This document shows, piece after piece, positions 6,478-13,010 of a stretch of 15,907 nucleotides of DNA (its first letter is position 1; each line of letters begins with the position of its first letter). The notes beneath the pieces are model-generated. The model searched no databases, had not been told where the DNA came from, and saw nothing but the letters and a program-made list of their open reading frames with translations. The stretch is from Methanomicrobiales archaeon. GTDB lineage: Archaea > Halobacteriota > Methanomicrobia > Methanomicrobiales > Methanoculleaceae. The stretch covers positions 1 to 15,907 of the forward strand of contig JAAZIF010000325.1 of the NCBI GenBank assembly GCA_012510335.1. Direction: 5' to 3'. A program made the position numbers and the translations under genes.

Positions 6478-7026
6478 TCAGGAGGCGCTCTCCTGCCTGA
6501 TCCATGCAAGGAAAGCCTCGAGTGCCCGCGCACGATGGGAGATCCTGCTCTTCGCGGCAGGCGGCATCTCAGCGAGCGTCACCCCCTCGTATGCAAAGAT
6601 CGGGTCGTAGCCAAACCCCTCAGTCCCCCGGGGGTGGACGATCGTCCCCGGCAGAATCCCGCGGAAGATGTGGATACCATCCTCCCGGGCGAACGCTATC
6701 GCGGTCTCGAAGTAGGCGCTCCGGTTTGAGACACCCTCCATGAGTTTCAGGATCCCGGCATTCCCGATGGTATCATGGACGTAGGCGGCGCATGTGCCGG
6801 GAAACCCACCCAGGGCATCGATGAAGAGACCTGTATCATCGACGATCAGCGGCCGGGAGAGCACCCCGTAGGCATACGCCGCCTTCCCCCTCGCAACCTC
6901 CCCGACGTCGAGATGACGGAACTCCGGGCACGTGAGCGCGACGTGCTCGACCTCGATCACCCCCGCGAAGTACCCGGCCACCTCTCGCGCCTTGCCGGCG
7001 TTCCCTGTCACCACCGCGAGTCTCAC
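6478..7026 (-). CDS. rdgB: XTP/dITP pyrophosphatase (RdgB/HAM1 family)
   Basis: A 182-residue enzyme that hydrolyses non-canonical purine nucleoside triphosphates (ITP, dITP, XTP) to monophosphate and pyrophosphate, cleaning the nucleotide pool. Family motifs in order: VTGNAGKAREV (6-16), IVDDTGLFIDALGGFPG (61-77), GFGYDPIF (137-144), AEM (152-154) and the C-terminal SRISHRARAL (160-169), close to the usual KNxISHRxxA. Length is normal. The start is GTG at 7026; its first bases overlap the TGA of the Kae1-Bud32 gene as GTGA, which supports translational coupling and this start. Confidence 0.93.
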   Translation of the reverse strand: MRLAVVTGNAGKAREVAGYFAGVIEVEHVALTCPEFRHLDVGEVARGKAAYAYGVLSRPLIVDDTGLFIDALGGFPGTCAAYVHDTIGNAGILKLMEGVSNRSAYFETAIAFAREDGIHIFRGILPGTIVHPRGTEGFGYDPIFAYEGVTLAEMPPAAKSRISHRARALEAFLAWIRQESAS

Positions 7027-8600
7027 AGGTATCGCCCCCGCAGCTCCACCTCATGCTCGCGGGAGAGAACCTCATCCGCCCCGGGAAACGCCCCCGCATA
7101 CCCCTCGATGAAGGCCTCCCTCAGCTCATCTGAGTTCCCGGTGGTGCTCGCAAGTGTCTGGAAGAAGACATGGAGATCCACCCCCCGCGCCTCCACCTCC
7201 GGCGACGTGGATGCAAGCCCGAAGTCGATCAGGACACACTGCCCATCACGGATGACCATGTTGCTCGTCGTCAGGTCGCCGTGGACGATCCCGGCGTCGT
7301 GCAGCCTCCCGACAACCTCGCCAGCCAGACCGGCGTTCTCCGGCGTCATGACGTACTTCAGCAGATCCCCTGCGACCCGCTCCATCACGATCGTGTCGGC
7401 CGTGATATCCCGGATCACCGGGGTCGGGACGCCCGCGCGCCGGGCCGTCGCGATCAGGCGCGCCTCGGCGCGGGTCCGCTCAGTGATAAGCCGGCGGTCA
7501 AGAGCGGGGTTTCGATAGCGCTTACTCGCCCGGCGCTTGACCACGTCCTCATCCCGGATCTCCACCACGGCCTCCGCGCCCCGGGCGACGCCCCCTTCGT
7601 GCGGTCCGGCAGCAAACATATCACCGGGTTCGGCCCGCCATGTGATCGCCACCTCATCTACCCGGTAGCCCGGCCGGATCTGCGACTCTTCAAGGGGGAG
7701 CGTGACGCCATGATCGAGCATGACCTTCCCTGTGTATGCGATCATCGCGCCGTTGTCACCGAGGTACATCCGCTCCGGGACGGCGAACGATGCCCCCCGG
7801 TCTTCGCACATCACACCGAGCATCTCCTGGAGCCGCGCGTTCGCACCGACCCCACCGACCAGGAGCACCTCATACTTGCCTGCATGCGCGAGCGCCCGCT
7901 CTGTCACCTCGACGCACATGGCAAACGCTGTCTCCTGCAGACCTGCGCAGACATCCTCAAGTGGGGCTGTGCTCTCCCGGGCGGCGCTGACAAGCCCGGA
8001 GAAGGCGAGATCCATCCCCTTCACCGTATACGGGAGCTCGATGTACTCCCCCTTCCGGGCGAGTCTCTCGATGGCCGGGCCGCCCGGGTGCGGGAGGTCG
8101 TGGCTCCGGGCGAACTTATCGAGAGCGTTTCCAAGCCCGATATCCAGTGTCTCCCCGAAGATCCGGTAACGGCCGCCCAGGAAACCGAGCACCTGGGTGT
8201 TCGCGCCGCTCGCATAGAGGACGATCGGGTCGTCAAACCCGGTCGCCCACCTCCCGATCTCGATGTGCGCTACGCAGTGGTTGACGCCGATGAGCGGCAC
8301 GTCGAGCGCGATCGAGAGAGCGCGTGCGGCGGTCGCCACCGTCCTGAGGGCCGGACCGAGGCCGGGCCCCCGGGAGAAGGCGACCGCCCGGATCTTCGCC
8401 GGCTCCGTGAGCACCCGGGATATGACATCCTTCATCATCGACGCATGGTGCTGCGCGGCCTCTCGAGGATGGATCCCTCCTTTCGGCGGGGTATAGGGTG
8501 CAGAGTGGAGGGCGACCAGGTCTTCCCCGAAGAGGGCGGCGCTAAGGTTCCATGCCGTTCCCTCAAGCCCCAGCACAAGCCCGTCCTCAATATCAGGCAT
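7023..8600 (-). CDS. Kae1-Bud32 fusion, tRNA t6A synthesis
   Basis: A 525-residue fusion of the two core subunits of the archaeal KEOPS complex, which makes N6-threonylcarbamoyladenosine at position 37 of ANN-decoding tRNAs. Residues 1-325 are Kae1 (TsaD family): LGLEGTAWNLSAALF at the start, metal-binding H108 and H112 in NHCVAHIEIG, ASGANTQVL (130-138) and YLGDNGAMIAYTG (279-291). Residues 340-525 are Bud32, a small atypical kinase/ATPase: K355 or K356 after IRDEDVVKRR, HGDLTTSNM (440-448) as catalytic loop and DFGLA (459-463) as the metal-binding motif. Such fusions are common in euryarchaeal methanogens. The ATG at 8600 has AAGGAG some distance upstream. The gene follows rps27ae by 73 bases and its stop overlaps the rdgB start. 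Confidence 0.95.
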   Translation of the reverse strand: MPDIEDGLVLGLEGTAWNLSAALFGEDLVALHSAPYTPPKGGIHPREAAQHHASMMKDVISRVLTEPAKIRAVAFSRGPGLGPALRTVATAARALSIALDVPLIGVNHCVAHIEIGRWATGFDDPIVLYASGANTQVLGFLGGRYRIFGETLDIGLGNALDKFARSHDLPHPGGPAIERLARKGEYIELPYTVKGMDLAFSGLVSAARESTAPLEDVCAGLQETAFAMCVEVTERALAHAGKYEVLLVGGVGANARLQEMLGVMCEDRGASFAVPERMYLGDNGAMIAYTGKVMLDHGVTLPLEESQIRPGYRVDEVAITWRAEPGDMFAAGPHEGGVARGAEAVVEIRDEDVVKRRASKRYRNPALDRRLITERTRAEARLIATARRAGVPTPVIRDITADTIVMERVAGDLLKYVMTPENAGLAGEVVGRLHDAGIVHGDLTTSNMVIRDGQCVLIDFGLASTSPEVEARGVDLHVFFQTLASTTGNSDELREAFIEGYAGAFPGADEVLSREHEVELRGRYL

Positions 8601-8620
8601 AAAACAGGTGTTGCTCCTTC

Positions 8621-8641
8621 ATGAAAAACTGGCCGCGGCCA
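8621..8641 (-). terminator. Possible attenuator hairpin after rps27ae
   Basis: On the minus strand a 12-base palindrome TGGCCGCGGCCA (8641-8630) is followed by GTTTTTC. It lies between the rps27ae stop and the Kae1-Bud32 start and could partly end transcripts of the strongly expressed ribosomal pair. A fully paired stem would leave no normal loop, so the call is tentative. Confidence 0.3.
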
Positions 8642-8673
8642 ATGGCCCGCAGGCGGTATCAGGGAGTGAGAGC

Positions 8674-8829
8674 CTACTTCCGGAACTCGGTGTAGCCACA
8701 CTTGCCGCAGGCCATCCGGTCACCATGCATGCCCAGCAGCACGCCGGGGCCGCACCGGGGGCAATGCCGGTTCCGAAGGACTGCCTTATTGCCCTTGATC
8801 TCGTAGCACTCGTATCTCTTGACCGCCAT
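8674..8829 (-). CDS. rps27ae: Small-subunit ribosomal protein S27ae
   Basis: A 51-residue protein of the 30S subunit, read directly from the sequence: it begins MAVKRYECYEIKGNKAVLRN and ends GYTEFRK. The zinc ribbon is complete: C23-x2-C26 (HCPRCGPG) and C41-x2-C44 (CGKCG). The order and the GMHGDR segment between the cysteine pairs are standard for archaeal S27ae, which is not fused to ubiquitin. It starts three bases after the stop of rps24e (TAAGGCATG), so translation is very likely coupled, and the same pair is adjacent in many archaea. Confidence 0.96.
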   Translation of the reverse strand: MAVKRYECYEIKGNKAVLRNRHCPRCGPGVLLGMHGDRMACGKCGYTEFRK

Positions 8830-8832
8830 GCC

Positions 8833-9126
8833 TTACTCCTCGCTCCCGGCCTTCGGTTCGCCGCGCCTGAGCAGGTAGTCTCGCTCCGTCGCCTTCCGGC
8901 TCCCCTCATCGTCGTAGATCCGGGCACGCCCGGTGACTTCCATCTTTCCGAACCGGGTCTTCAGCGAGTCCAGCACGAGAAGGTTCTCGTTCTTATTCAG
9001 TATCGCGGCGAGCTTCTCCTGGATGCTCTTCCGCGAGGGTGTCGGACCGTCGAAGGTGAGTGTAAACACAACCTCCCTCCGGTTCAGCACCTCGTTCCTC
9101 ACGTCACGGGTAATCTCAAACTCCAT
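8833..9126 (-). CDS. rps24e: Small-subunit ribosomal protein S24e
   Basis: A 97-residue 30S protein. MEFEITRDVRNEVLNRREVVF at the start, PTPSRKSIQEKLAAIL (28-43), KTRFGKMEVTGRARIYDD (about 56-73) and YLLRR (84-88) are the characteristic segments of S24e. Length matches archaeal homologues. The ATG at 9126 is preceded by a short CAGGGATATC leader and, further up, by a strong TATA element, so rps24e and rps27ae probably have their own promoter inside the larger cluster. Confidence 0.95.
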   Translation of the reverse strand: MEFEITRDVRNEVLNRREVVFTLTFDGPTPSRKSIQEKLAAILNKNENLLVLDSLKTRFGKMEVTGRARIYDDEGSRKATERDYLLRRGEPKAGSEE

Positions 9127-9152
9127 GATATCCCTGAAATGTTGTTGGCAGG

Positions 9153-9163
9153 TTTATTTAAAC
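9153..9163 (-). promoter_or_regulatory. Internal TATA element before rps24e
   Basis: The minus-strand sequence GTTTAAATAAACC lies in the 48-base gap between the kinase gene and rps24e. It is centred about 32 bases before the ATG, placing transcription start near 9130 with a very short leader. It is one of the clearest TATA matches in the window. Confidence 0.6.
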
Positions 9164-9174
9164 TCTGGGATGGC

Positions 9175-9660
9175 TCACTCACGCACAAAAGCTTCCAGGA
9201 TGGCTTTTGCTTCCCGCTTCGCCGATGCGTCGACGATCCTTAAGACAACCCCCTCCCCGGGCTGGCCGTAGAGGACGGCTGAACCCGGCGGCGCGGCGAT
9301 AACTAGCGGTATGACCGCGAGATCCTCCTCGCCGTCGACTAAGATCACCCCCGGCGGATCACCGATCGCATCACCGATCGCAACCACGAGTTCGTCGGTG
9401 ATAGTGCCCGGGGGGTTTTTTGCAGTTATCCTTCTCGCCTGAAGCAGGGGTGAGCGGTTGCAGGGGGTGCGCATCGTGTAACCGTCGATGATGGCGATAT
9501 CAGGGATTATACCCGCCCTGACGAGGTTATGGGTCACCACATCCCCGACTGCGTAGATCGGCCGGCCTTCGATCCATGGGAGGAGTTCGCTGATCTCACG
9601 GTAGAGGGTGCCGAACGGTAATTTCAGGAGATCCCGGTGCGTCTCAGGGAGACGGAGCAT
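9175..9660 (-). CDS. GTP-dependent dephospho-CoA kinase (DUF359)
   Basis: A 161-residue enzyme of the DUF359 family, shown in Thermococcus to phosphorylate dephospho-CoA with GTP, the last step of archaeal CoA synthesis; it is unrelated to bacterial CoaE. Diagnostic segments are LRLPETHRDLLKLPFG near the start, AVGDVVTHNL (42-51), DIAIIDGYTMR (58-68), AKNPPGTIT (83-91) and ILVDGEEDLAVIPLV (109-123), ending GQPGEGVVL (136-144). The ATG at 9660 shares its bases with the TGA of spt4 (ATGA), so the two are coupled; a longer frame to 9822 only duplicates spt4 sequence in another frame. Confidence 0.92.
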   Translation of the reverse strand: MLRLPETHRDLLKLPFGTLYREISELLPWIEGRPIYAVGDVVTHNLVRAGIIPDIAIIDGYTMRTPCNRSPLLQARRITAKNPPGTITDELVVAIGDAIGDPPGVILVDGEEDLAVIPLVIAAPPGSAVLYGQPGEGVVLRIVDASAKREAKAILEAFVRE

Positions 9661-9860
9661 CAGCGGACCTTCAGGGCGTACCGGCCGGGCAGTGTGATCT
9701 TCATCTTCTTTGCGATATCTGAATGCTCTGGATCGATGATCACCACATACCCCGCCCAGTCTTCGCTCAGGTTGGTCGTGCCGCAGACCACACAGTTCCC
9801 ACCTTCGACGACCCGGTGGCACTCACGGCAGACCCGAACAACCTTCTTGCGCACGACCAT
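9660..9860 (-). CDS. spt4: Transcription elongation factor Spt4 (RpoE2)
   Basis: A 66-residue zinc protein that pairs with Spt5 on the RNA polymerase clamp and promotes processive elongation. The zinc ribbon C11-x2-C14 (CRECH) and C23-x2-C26 (CVVCG) is followed by LSEDWAGYVVIIDPEHSDIAKKM (31-53), the Spt5-contacting part, and PGRYALKVR at the end. Its start overlaps the rpoE1 stop by one base (TAATG) and its stop overlaps the kinase start. The order rpoE1-spt4 is widely conserved in archaea. Confidence 0.95.
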   Translation of the reverse strand: MVVRKKVVRVCRECHRVVEGGNCVVCGTTNLSEDWAGYVVIIDPEHSDIAKKMKITLPGRYALKVR

Positions 9861-10423
9861 TATGCAGCTCCCTTCTCTTCTTCGAATTCTTCTTCCAGCC
9901 AGGCCACGGTACCCAGGCCCGGCTGCCGCATCGTAAGCCCGATCTTGCTCTCCCGGGGCTCTCGCTCGTTGAGCGAGAGCGCGACAACCCGCGCTCTGAC
10001 TCCGTCGCCCACTGAGATAGACCGCTTTGAGTCCTGGCAGACCAGTCGGCCGTTCTTCTCGTCGTAGTTGATATACTCATCCGATATCTGGCTCACATGG
10101 AGCATGGCATCTATCGGGCCAAGGCTGATAAACGCTCCGAAACTCGTCGTCTCCACCACTTCGCCCTCGATCACTTCCTGGAGCGCCAGGCGGAGCACCA
10201 CCGCCTCGAACCGGACATCGTAGTATACGGCACCATCACCCGGGATCAGTTCTCCCTCACCGATATCGAGAACCTTTGTGACAGCGATAAAGATACCGAT
10301 CTCCTTTGCGATGCTGCCTTCCAGCTGCTCCTGCAGTACGTTGAGGATGACCACATCAAGGTCTTCCCCGAGAAGGTGAGGCGGAACCCGCACCTTATCC
10401 TCCAGTGTCATCTTATAGTACAT
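9860..10423 (-). CDS. rpoE1: DNA-directed RNA polymerase subunit E' (RpoE1/Rpo7)
   Basis: A 187-residue homologue of eukaryotic Rpb7, part of the polymerase stalk with Rpo4. Residues 1-80 form the tip domain (MYYKMTLEDKVRVPPHLLGE; SIAKEIGIFIAVTKVLDIGEG), and residues from about 84 form an S1 RNA-binding domain (IEGEVVETTSFGAFISLGPIDAMLHVSQI). The end is acidic (WLEEEFEEEKGAA). Length matches archaeal Rpo7. The ATG at 10423 lies seven bases after the PIN gene stop. The spt4 start overlaps its stop codon. Confidence 0.96.
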   Translation of the reverse strand: MYYKMTLEDKVRVPPHLLGEDLDVVILNVLQEQLEGSIAKEIGIFIAVTKVLDIGEGELIPGDGAVYYDVRFEAVVLRLALQEVIEGEVVETTSFGAFISLGPIDAMLHVSQISDEYINYDEKNGRLVCQDSKRSISVGDGVRARVVALSLNEREPRESKIGLTMRQPGLGTVAWLEEEFEEEKGAA

Positions 10424-10430
10424 GGTTTAC

Positions 10431-10811
10431 CTATCCCCTCATCAGTTCCAGAGTTTTCTGTCTTCGCATCGAAACGACATCAATTCCCTCCCGGAGGAGG
10501 GCATTCCGGAGTTCTCGATCGTTCGTCACTACGGCGCATCCCTCTCGCCTGGCATACTCAAGCACCCTCTCGTCCACGCCCTCCGCGCCGCTCCCGCTCG
10601 GCATGATAGTCGAGCGCCGGGCGAGCGCCAGGCCCACGCGGGCAGCGGCGGCATCCCGGCCGCTGCCCCGGGCGAGCCCTGAGAGCTCACCGACCACCTC
10701 TTCGAGCGTGACCGGTTCAAAATCACCGAAGAGACCCAGGAGTTCATCATACAGGTCAATCCCGAACTGGACCGGCATAAGGAGGGCGTTCGTGTCGAGA
10801 AGAACCCTCAC
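10431..10811 (-). CDS. PIN-domain protein in the eIF2 gamma-rpoE1 cluster
   Basis: A 126-residue single-domain PIN protein with the expected metal-binding acids: D6 in VLLDTNAL, E42 in VVGEL, D80 in VDERVL and D98 in VVTNDREL. PIN domains cut single-stranded or structured RNA with Mg2+ or Mn2+. I place the start at GTG 10811, which overlaps the eIF2 gamma TGA as GTGA and puts the first strand (RVLLD) directly at the N-terminus; an in-frame ATG at 10844 would add 11 residues from inside the upstream gene. It resembles the Fcf1/VapC9-type archaeal PIN proteins found at this place in other Euryarchaeota. No antitoxin gene is adjacent, so a role in rRNA processing or RNA turnover is more likely than a toxin role. 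Confidence 0.82.
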   Translation of the reverse strand: MRVLLDTNALLMPVQFGIDLYDELLGLFGDFEPVTLEEVVGELSGLARGSGRDAAAARVGLALARRSTIMPSGSGAEGVDERVLEYARREGCAVVTNDRELRNALLREGIDVVSMRRQKTLELMRG

Positions 10812-12043
10812 TCGACCAGAACACCCATGCCGATCAGTCGCCATCGCCCGCCGACCTGCCTGCTGATGGCAATCCGTGAACCAGTCTCTGCACAGACCGC
10901 CCGCTTCAGCTGGACATCCACCTGGTTCTTCCTCGCGTTTACGACCACGCCGACGGTGACGGCTGTGCCGACCGAGAGCATCAGTGGTTCCTTGTGCTTG
11001 AGCGGTTCGATTATCTGTTCGCTGTCAACGCCGACCACCCGATCCATTAGCGTGACATCGAACCTTAATCGATCCCGGACCGGCGGCAGCTCCCCGATGC
11101 GCCCGGCAACCTGCCCGGCGAGGGCATCGCTCTTTGTCAGCGCCGGATCGAGTTTCGTCGCGATACCGAGGAGACCCCCGGGCGCCGCCTCGGTCACTTT
11201 AACATTTCCGGCGTTGATGGAGGTGATCTTTGTTATGATCGGTTCCCATTTCATCCGGTTCTCGATCTGAACCTGCCGGCCGGGCCTGATCTCGATCTCA
11301 TCCCCCTCCCGGAGGACGCCGCGGACGAGTGAGCCCCCGATGACGCCGCCCTTCACGTCTCTCCAGCTGCATCCTGGCTTATTGATGTCAAATGACCGTG
11401 CGATGAGGAGCATCGGATCGATCTCCGGATCGCGTGCCGGTTCCGGAATAACCTCATCGAGGGTCTGGATCAGGGCGCCGACGTTGATCCCCCTCTGTGC
11501 CGAGACGGGGATTATAGGTGCGTTCTCTGCTATAGTACCCTTGATGAACCTCTTTATCTGTTTATAGTGCTCCAGCGCCTCGGCCTGGGTGATCACATCG
11601 ATCTTGTTCTGGACGATGACGATCTTGCTGATCCCGATCAATTCGAGCGCCATCAGGTGTTCCTTGGTCTGGGGCTGAGGGCAGGATTCGTTTGCAGCGA
11701 TGACGAGCATCGCCCCATCCATCAGTGCGGAACCGGAGAGCATCGTCGCCATCAGTGTCTCGTGGCCCGGGGCGTCTACGAACGAGACCGTCCGGAACGG
11801 GATCGCGCGGCCCCCGCAATTCGGGCATTCGGCCCGGGATGTGTATGCCCCGGCCCCCTCGCACTTCTCACACTTATAAAACGTCGCATCTGCGTAGCCG
11901 AGACGGATGGAGATGCCGCGCTTGATCTCCTCGCTGTGCCTGTCCGTCCAGGTACCGGTCAGCGCGCTGACCAGGGTGGTCTTGCCGTGATCGACATGAC
12001 CAACGAGCCCAATATTGACACCGGGAATGAATGCATCTCGCAA
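10808..12043 (-). CDS. eif2g: Translation initiation factor 2, gamma subunit
   Basis: A 411-residue GTPase that delivers initiator Met-tRNA to the ribosome as part of aIF2. G1 is GHVDHGKT (15-22), switch 1 contains KRGISIRLGYAD (41-52), G3 is DAPGH (90-94) and G4 is NKID (146-149). A zinc knuckle C58-x2-C61 and C73-x2-C76 lies between switch 1 and G3, as in archaeal and eukaryotic homologues. The C-terminal domains (ELPPVRDRLRFDVTLMDRVVG; GSRIAISRQVGGRWRLIGMG) are complete. The frame requires TTG at 12043 (TTG CGA GAT GCA), with GGAGG about 10 bases upstream; the nearby ATG at 12036 is in another frame. It heads the minus-strand cluster. Confidence 0.95.
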   Translation of the reverse strand: MRDAFIPGVNIGLVGHVDHGKTTLVSALTGTWTDRHSEEIKRGISIRLGYADATFYKCEKCEGAGAYTSRAECPNCGGRAIPFRTVSFVDAPGHETLMATMLSGSALMDGAMLVIAANESCPQPQTKEHLMALELIGISKIVIVQNKIDVITQAEALEHYKQIKRFIKGTIAENAPIIPVSAQRGINVGALIQTLDEVIPEPARDPEIDPMLLIARSFDINKPGCSWRDVKGGVIGGSLVRGVLREGDEIEIRPGRQVQIENRMKWEPIITKITSINAGNVKVTEAAPGGLLGIATKLDPALTKSDALAGQVAGRIGELPPVRDRLRFDVTLMDRVVGVDSEQIIEPLKHKEPLMLSVGTAVTVGVVVNARKNQVDVQLKRAVCAETGSRIAISRQVGGRWRLIGMGVLVE

Positions 12044-12083
12044 AAGTTTTCGAACCTCCTTATCCTGTATATAGTGAGACTAC

Positions 12084-12092
12084 TTATACATA
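12084..12092 (-). promoter_or_regulatory. Candidate TATA element of eIF2 gamma cluster
   Basis: TATGTATAAGTAG on the minus strand lies about 45 bases upstream of the TTG start, giving a transcription start near 12062, just before the GGAGG site. A second AT-rich word, ACTATATACA at about 12066-12075, is closer, and a start driven by it would fall too near the coding region to include that ribosome site. Confidence 0.45.
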
Positions 12093-12201
12093 ATCAGTGG
12101 AGATTACCTTTCCGCTCCCCGCCGGCATCCCCATGGCATCCATTATCCCCTTTGACTTCACCCGCGAGACACACGAAGTATGAAGAACCTCATGAAAACT
12201 A

Positions 12202-12242
12202 GCGAAAATTTATACCATGTTAATATAGATATAGACTGATCA
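12202..12242 (+). promoter_or_regulatory. nikR promoter with possible operator elements
   Basis: GCGAAAA followed by TTTATACC (12202-12216) is a BRE/TATA pair about 30 bases before the nikR ATG, implying a leader of only about ten bases. Between it and the start codon are a tandem TATAGA-TATAGA (12224-12235) and the palindrome TGATCA (12237-12242). These cover the expected transcription start and could be a binding site, possibly for NikR itself; the promoter is better supported than the operator. Confidence 0.45.
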
Positions 12243-12244
12243 TA

Positions 12245-12667
12245 ATGTCCGGTGATACCGAACTTTCACGTATCGGGATCTCTCTACCCAAGAACCTTCT
12301 TGATAAATTCGACGAGATCCTGAGCCTCCGGGGGTATTCTTCCCGCTCAGAAGGGATACGGGACTCAATACGGAGCTACATCACGTACTACCAGTGGATC
12401 TCAGATGTCAAAGGAGAGCGTCAGGGTGTCATCACAATGGTCTATGACCATGACCAGCGTGGGCTCCTTGAGACGCTAACCGAGATCCAGCACGAGTATG
12501 CCAATATCATCCAGGCATCTCTTCACTCACATGTCACCCACAGCAGGTGCCTTGAGGTGATCCTGCTACGTGGGGATGGGGCGGTGCTGAAGGATATTAC
12601 GGAGCGGTTGATGTCACAGAAGGGTGTGGAGGCGGTGAAACTCACCACCATACCGATCGGGGATTAA
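12245..12667 (+). CDS. nikR: Nickel-responsive regulator NikR
   Basis: A 140-residue regulator. Residues 6-45 form a ribbon-helix-helix DNA-binding domain (LSRIGISLPKNLLDKFDEIL; SRSEGIRDSIRSYI) and the rest an ACT-like nickel-sensing domain. The four high-affinity nickel ligands of the Escherichia coli protein are present at the same spacing: H83 (IQHEY), H94 and H96 (LHSHVTH) and C102 (RCLEV). H69 (YDHD) is also conserved. NikR represses nickel uptake genes when nickel is plentiful. Methanogens need nickel for coenzyme F430 of methyl-coenzyme M reductase and for hydrogenases. No transporter gene is adjacent. It is divergent from eIF2 gamma, and its stop codon overlaps that of the convergent DUF2098 gene. 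Confidence 0.93.
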   Translation: MSGDTELSRIGISLPKNLLDKFDEILSLRGYSSRSEGIRDSIRSYITYYQWISDVKGERQGVITMVYDHDQRGLLETLTEIQHEYANIIQASLHSHVTHSRCLEVILLRGDGAVLKDITERLMSQKGVEAVKLTTIPIGD

Positions 12668-12954
12668 CCCCCACCCTCACAACTCTGGTCGATCCCCTTC
12701 TCCCAGACCTCTTCCAGCTGTTGCTGGAACTCCTTCTCCTCCTCGAGGTAGTCCTCAAGGCTCCGTCCCACCCTCTCTGCCTTGTCGGCAACGCGGTCGA
12801 CGCTTACGAGCTCGTCTACCTGGTAGTAGAGGCCGGTGCTGTCGAGTTCGGCGTATTGCCGGCCGTCGATCTCCTCGACCTGCAGAACCTTCCCGGTCGT
12901 GCCGGTGCGGGGATACCGGACGACCGTGCCCACTGCTACGTCATCCGTGGTCAT
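12664..12954 (-). CDS. DUF2098 methanogen protein
   Basis: A 96-residue protein of DUF2098, a family I know only from methanogens and close relatives, with unknown function. The conserved N-terminal part is VGTVVRYPRTGTTGKVLQV (8-26), then YAELDSTGLYYQVDELVSVD (34-53), which looks like a small beta barrel. The second half (60-90) is charged and helical, with a likely coiled coil EDYLEEEKEFQQQLEEVWEK. The end QSCEGGG is Gly-rich. Divergent from the YcaO gene with only 56 bases between start codons, so they share a promoter region; this may point to a linked role. No clear ribosome site precedes the ATG at 12954. Confidence 0.85.
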   Translation of the reverse strand: MTTDDVAVGTVVRYPRTGTTGKVLQVEEIDGRQYAELDSTGLYYQVDELVSVDRVADKAERVGRSLEDYLEEEKEFQQQLEEVWEKGIDQSCEGGG

Positions 12955-13010
12955 ACAGTGTTAGGGTACATCTGTCATACTATTAAGGTATCACCTCAAA
13001 GATACTCTGG
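12955..13010. promoter_or_regulatory. Shared divergent promoter, DUF2098 / ycaO
   Basis: The 56 bases between the two start codons must hold both promoters. TACTATTAAGG at about 12978-12988 is the only AT-rich core and can be read as a TATA element in either direction. A dyad GTATC (12988-12992) and GATAC (13001-13005), eight bases apart, lies just upstream of the YcaO ATG. Its role as an operator is only a possibility. Confidence 0.4.

Noticed and set aside
6485..6505. Longer start for rpl40e at 6505
   Set aside because: It would overlap the end of rdgB and add 29 residues not found in L40e; the ATG at 6418 has a ribosome site and the standard length.
7170..8624. A 484-codon open frame on the plus strand opposite Kae1-Bud32
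   Set aside because: GC-rich third positions keep the opposite frame open; all conserved motifs lie on the minus strand.
10431..10811. VapC-type toxin of a toxin-antitoxin pair
   Set aside because: Both flanking genes are essential housekeeping genes and no antitoxin frame exists between them.
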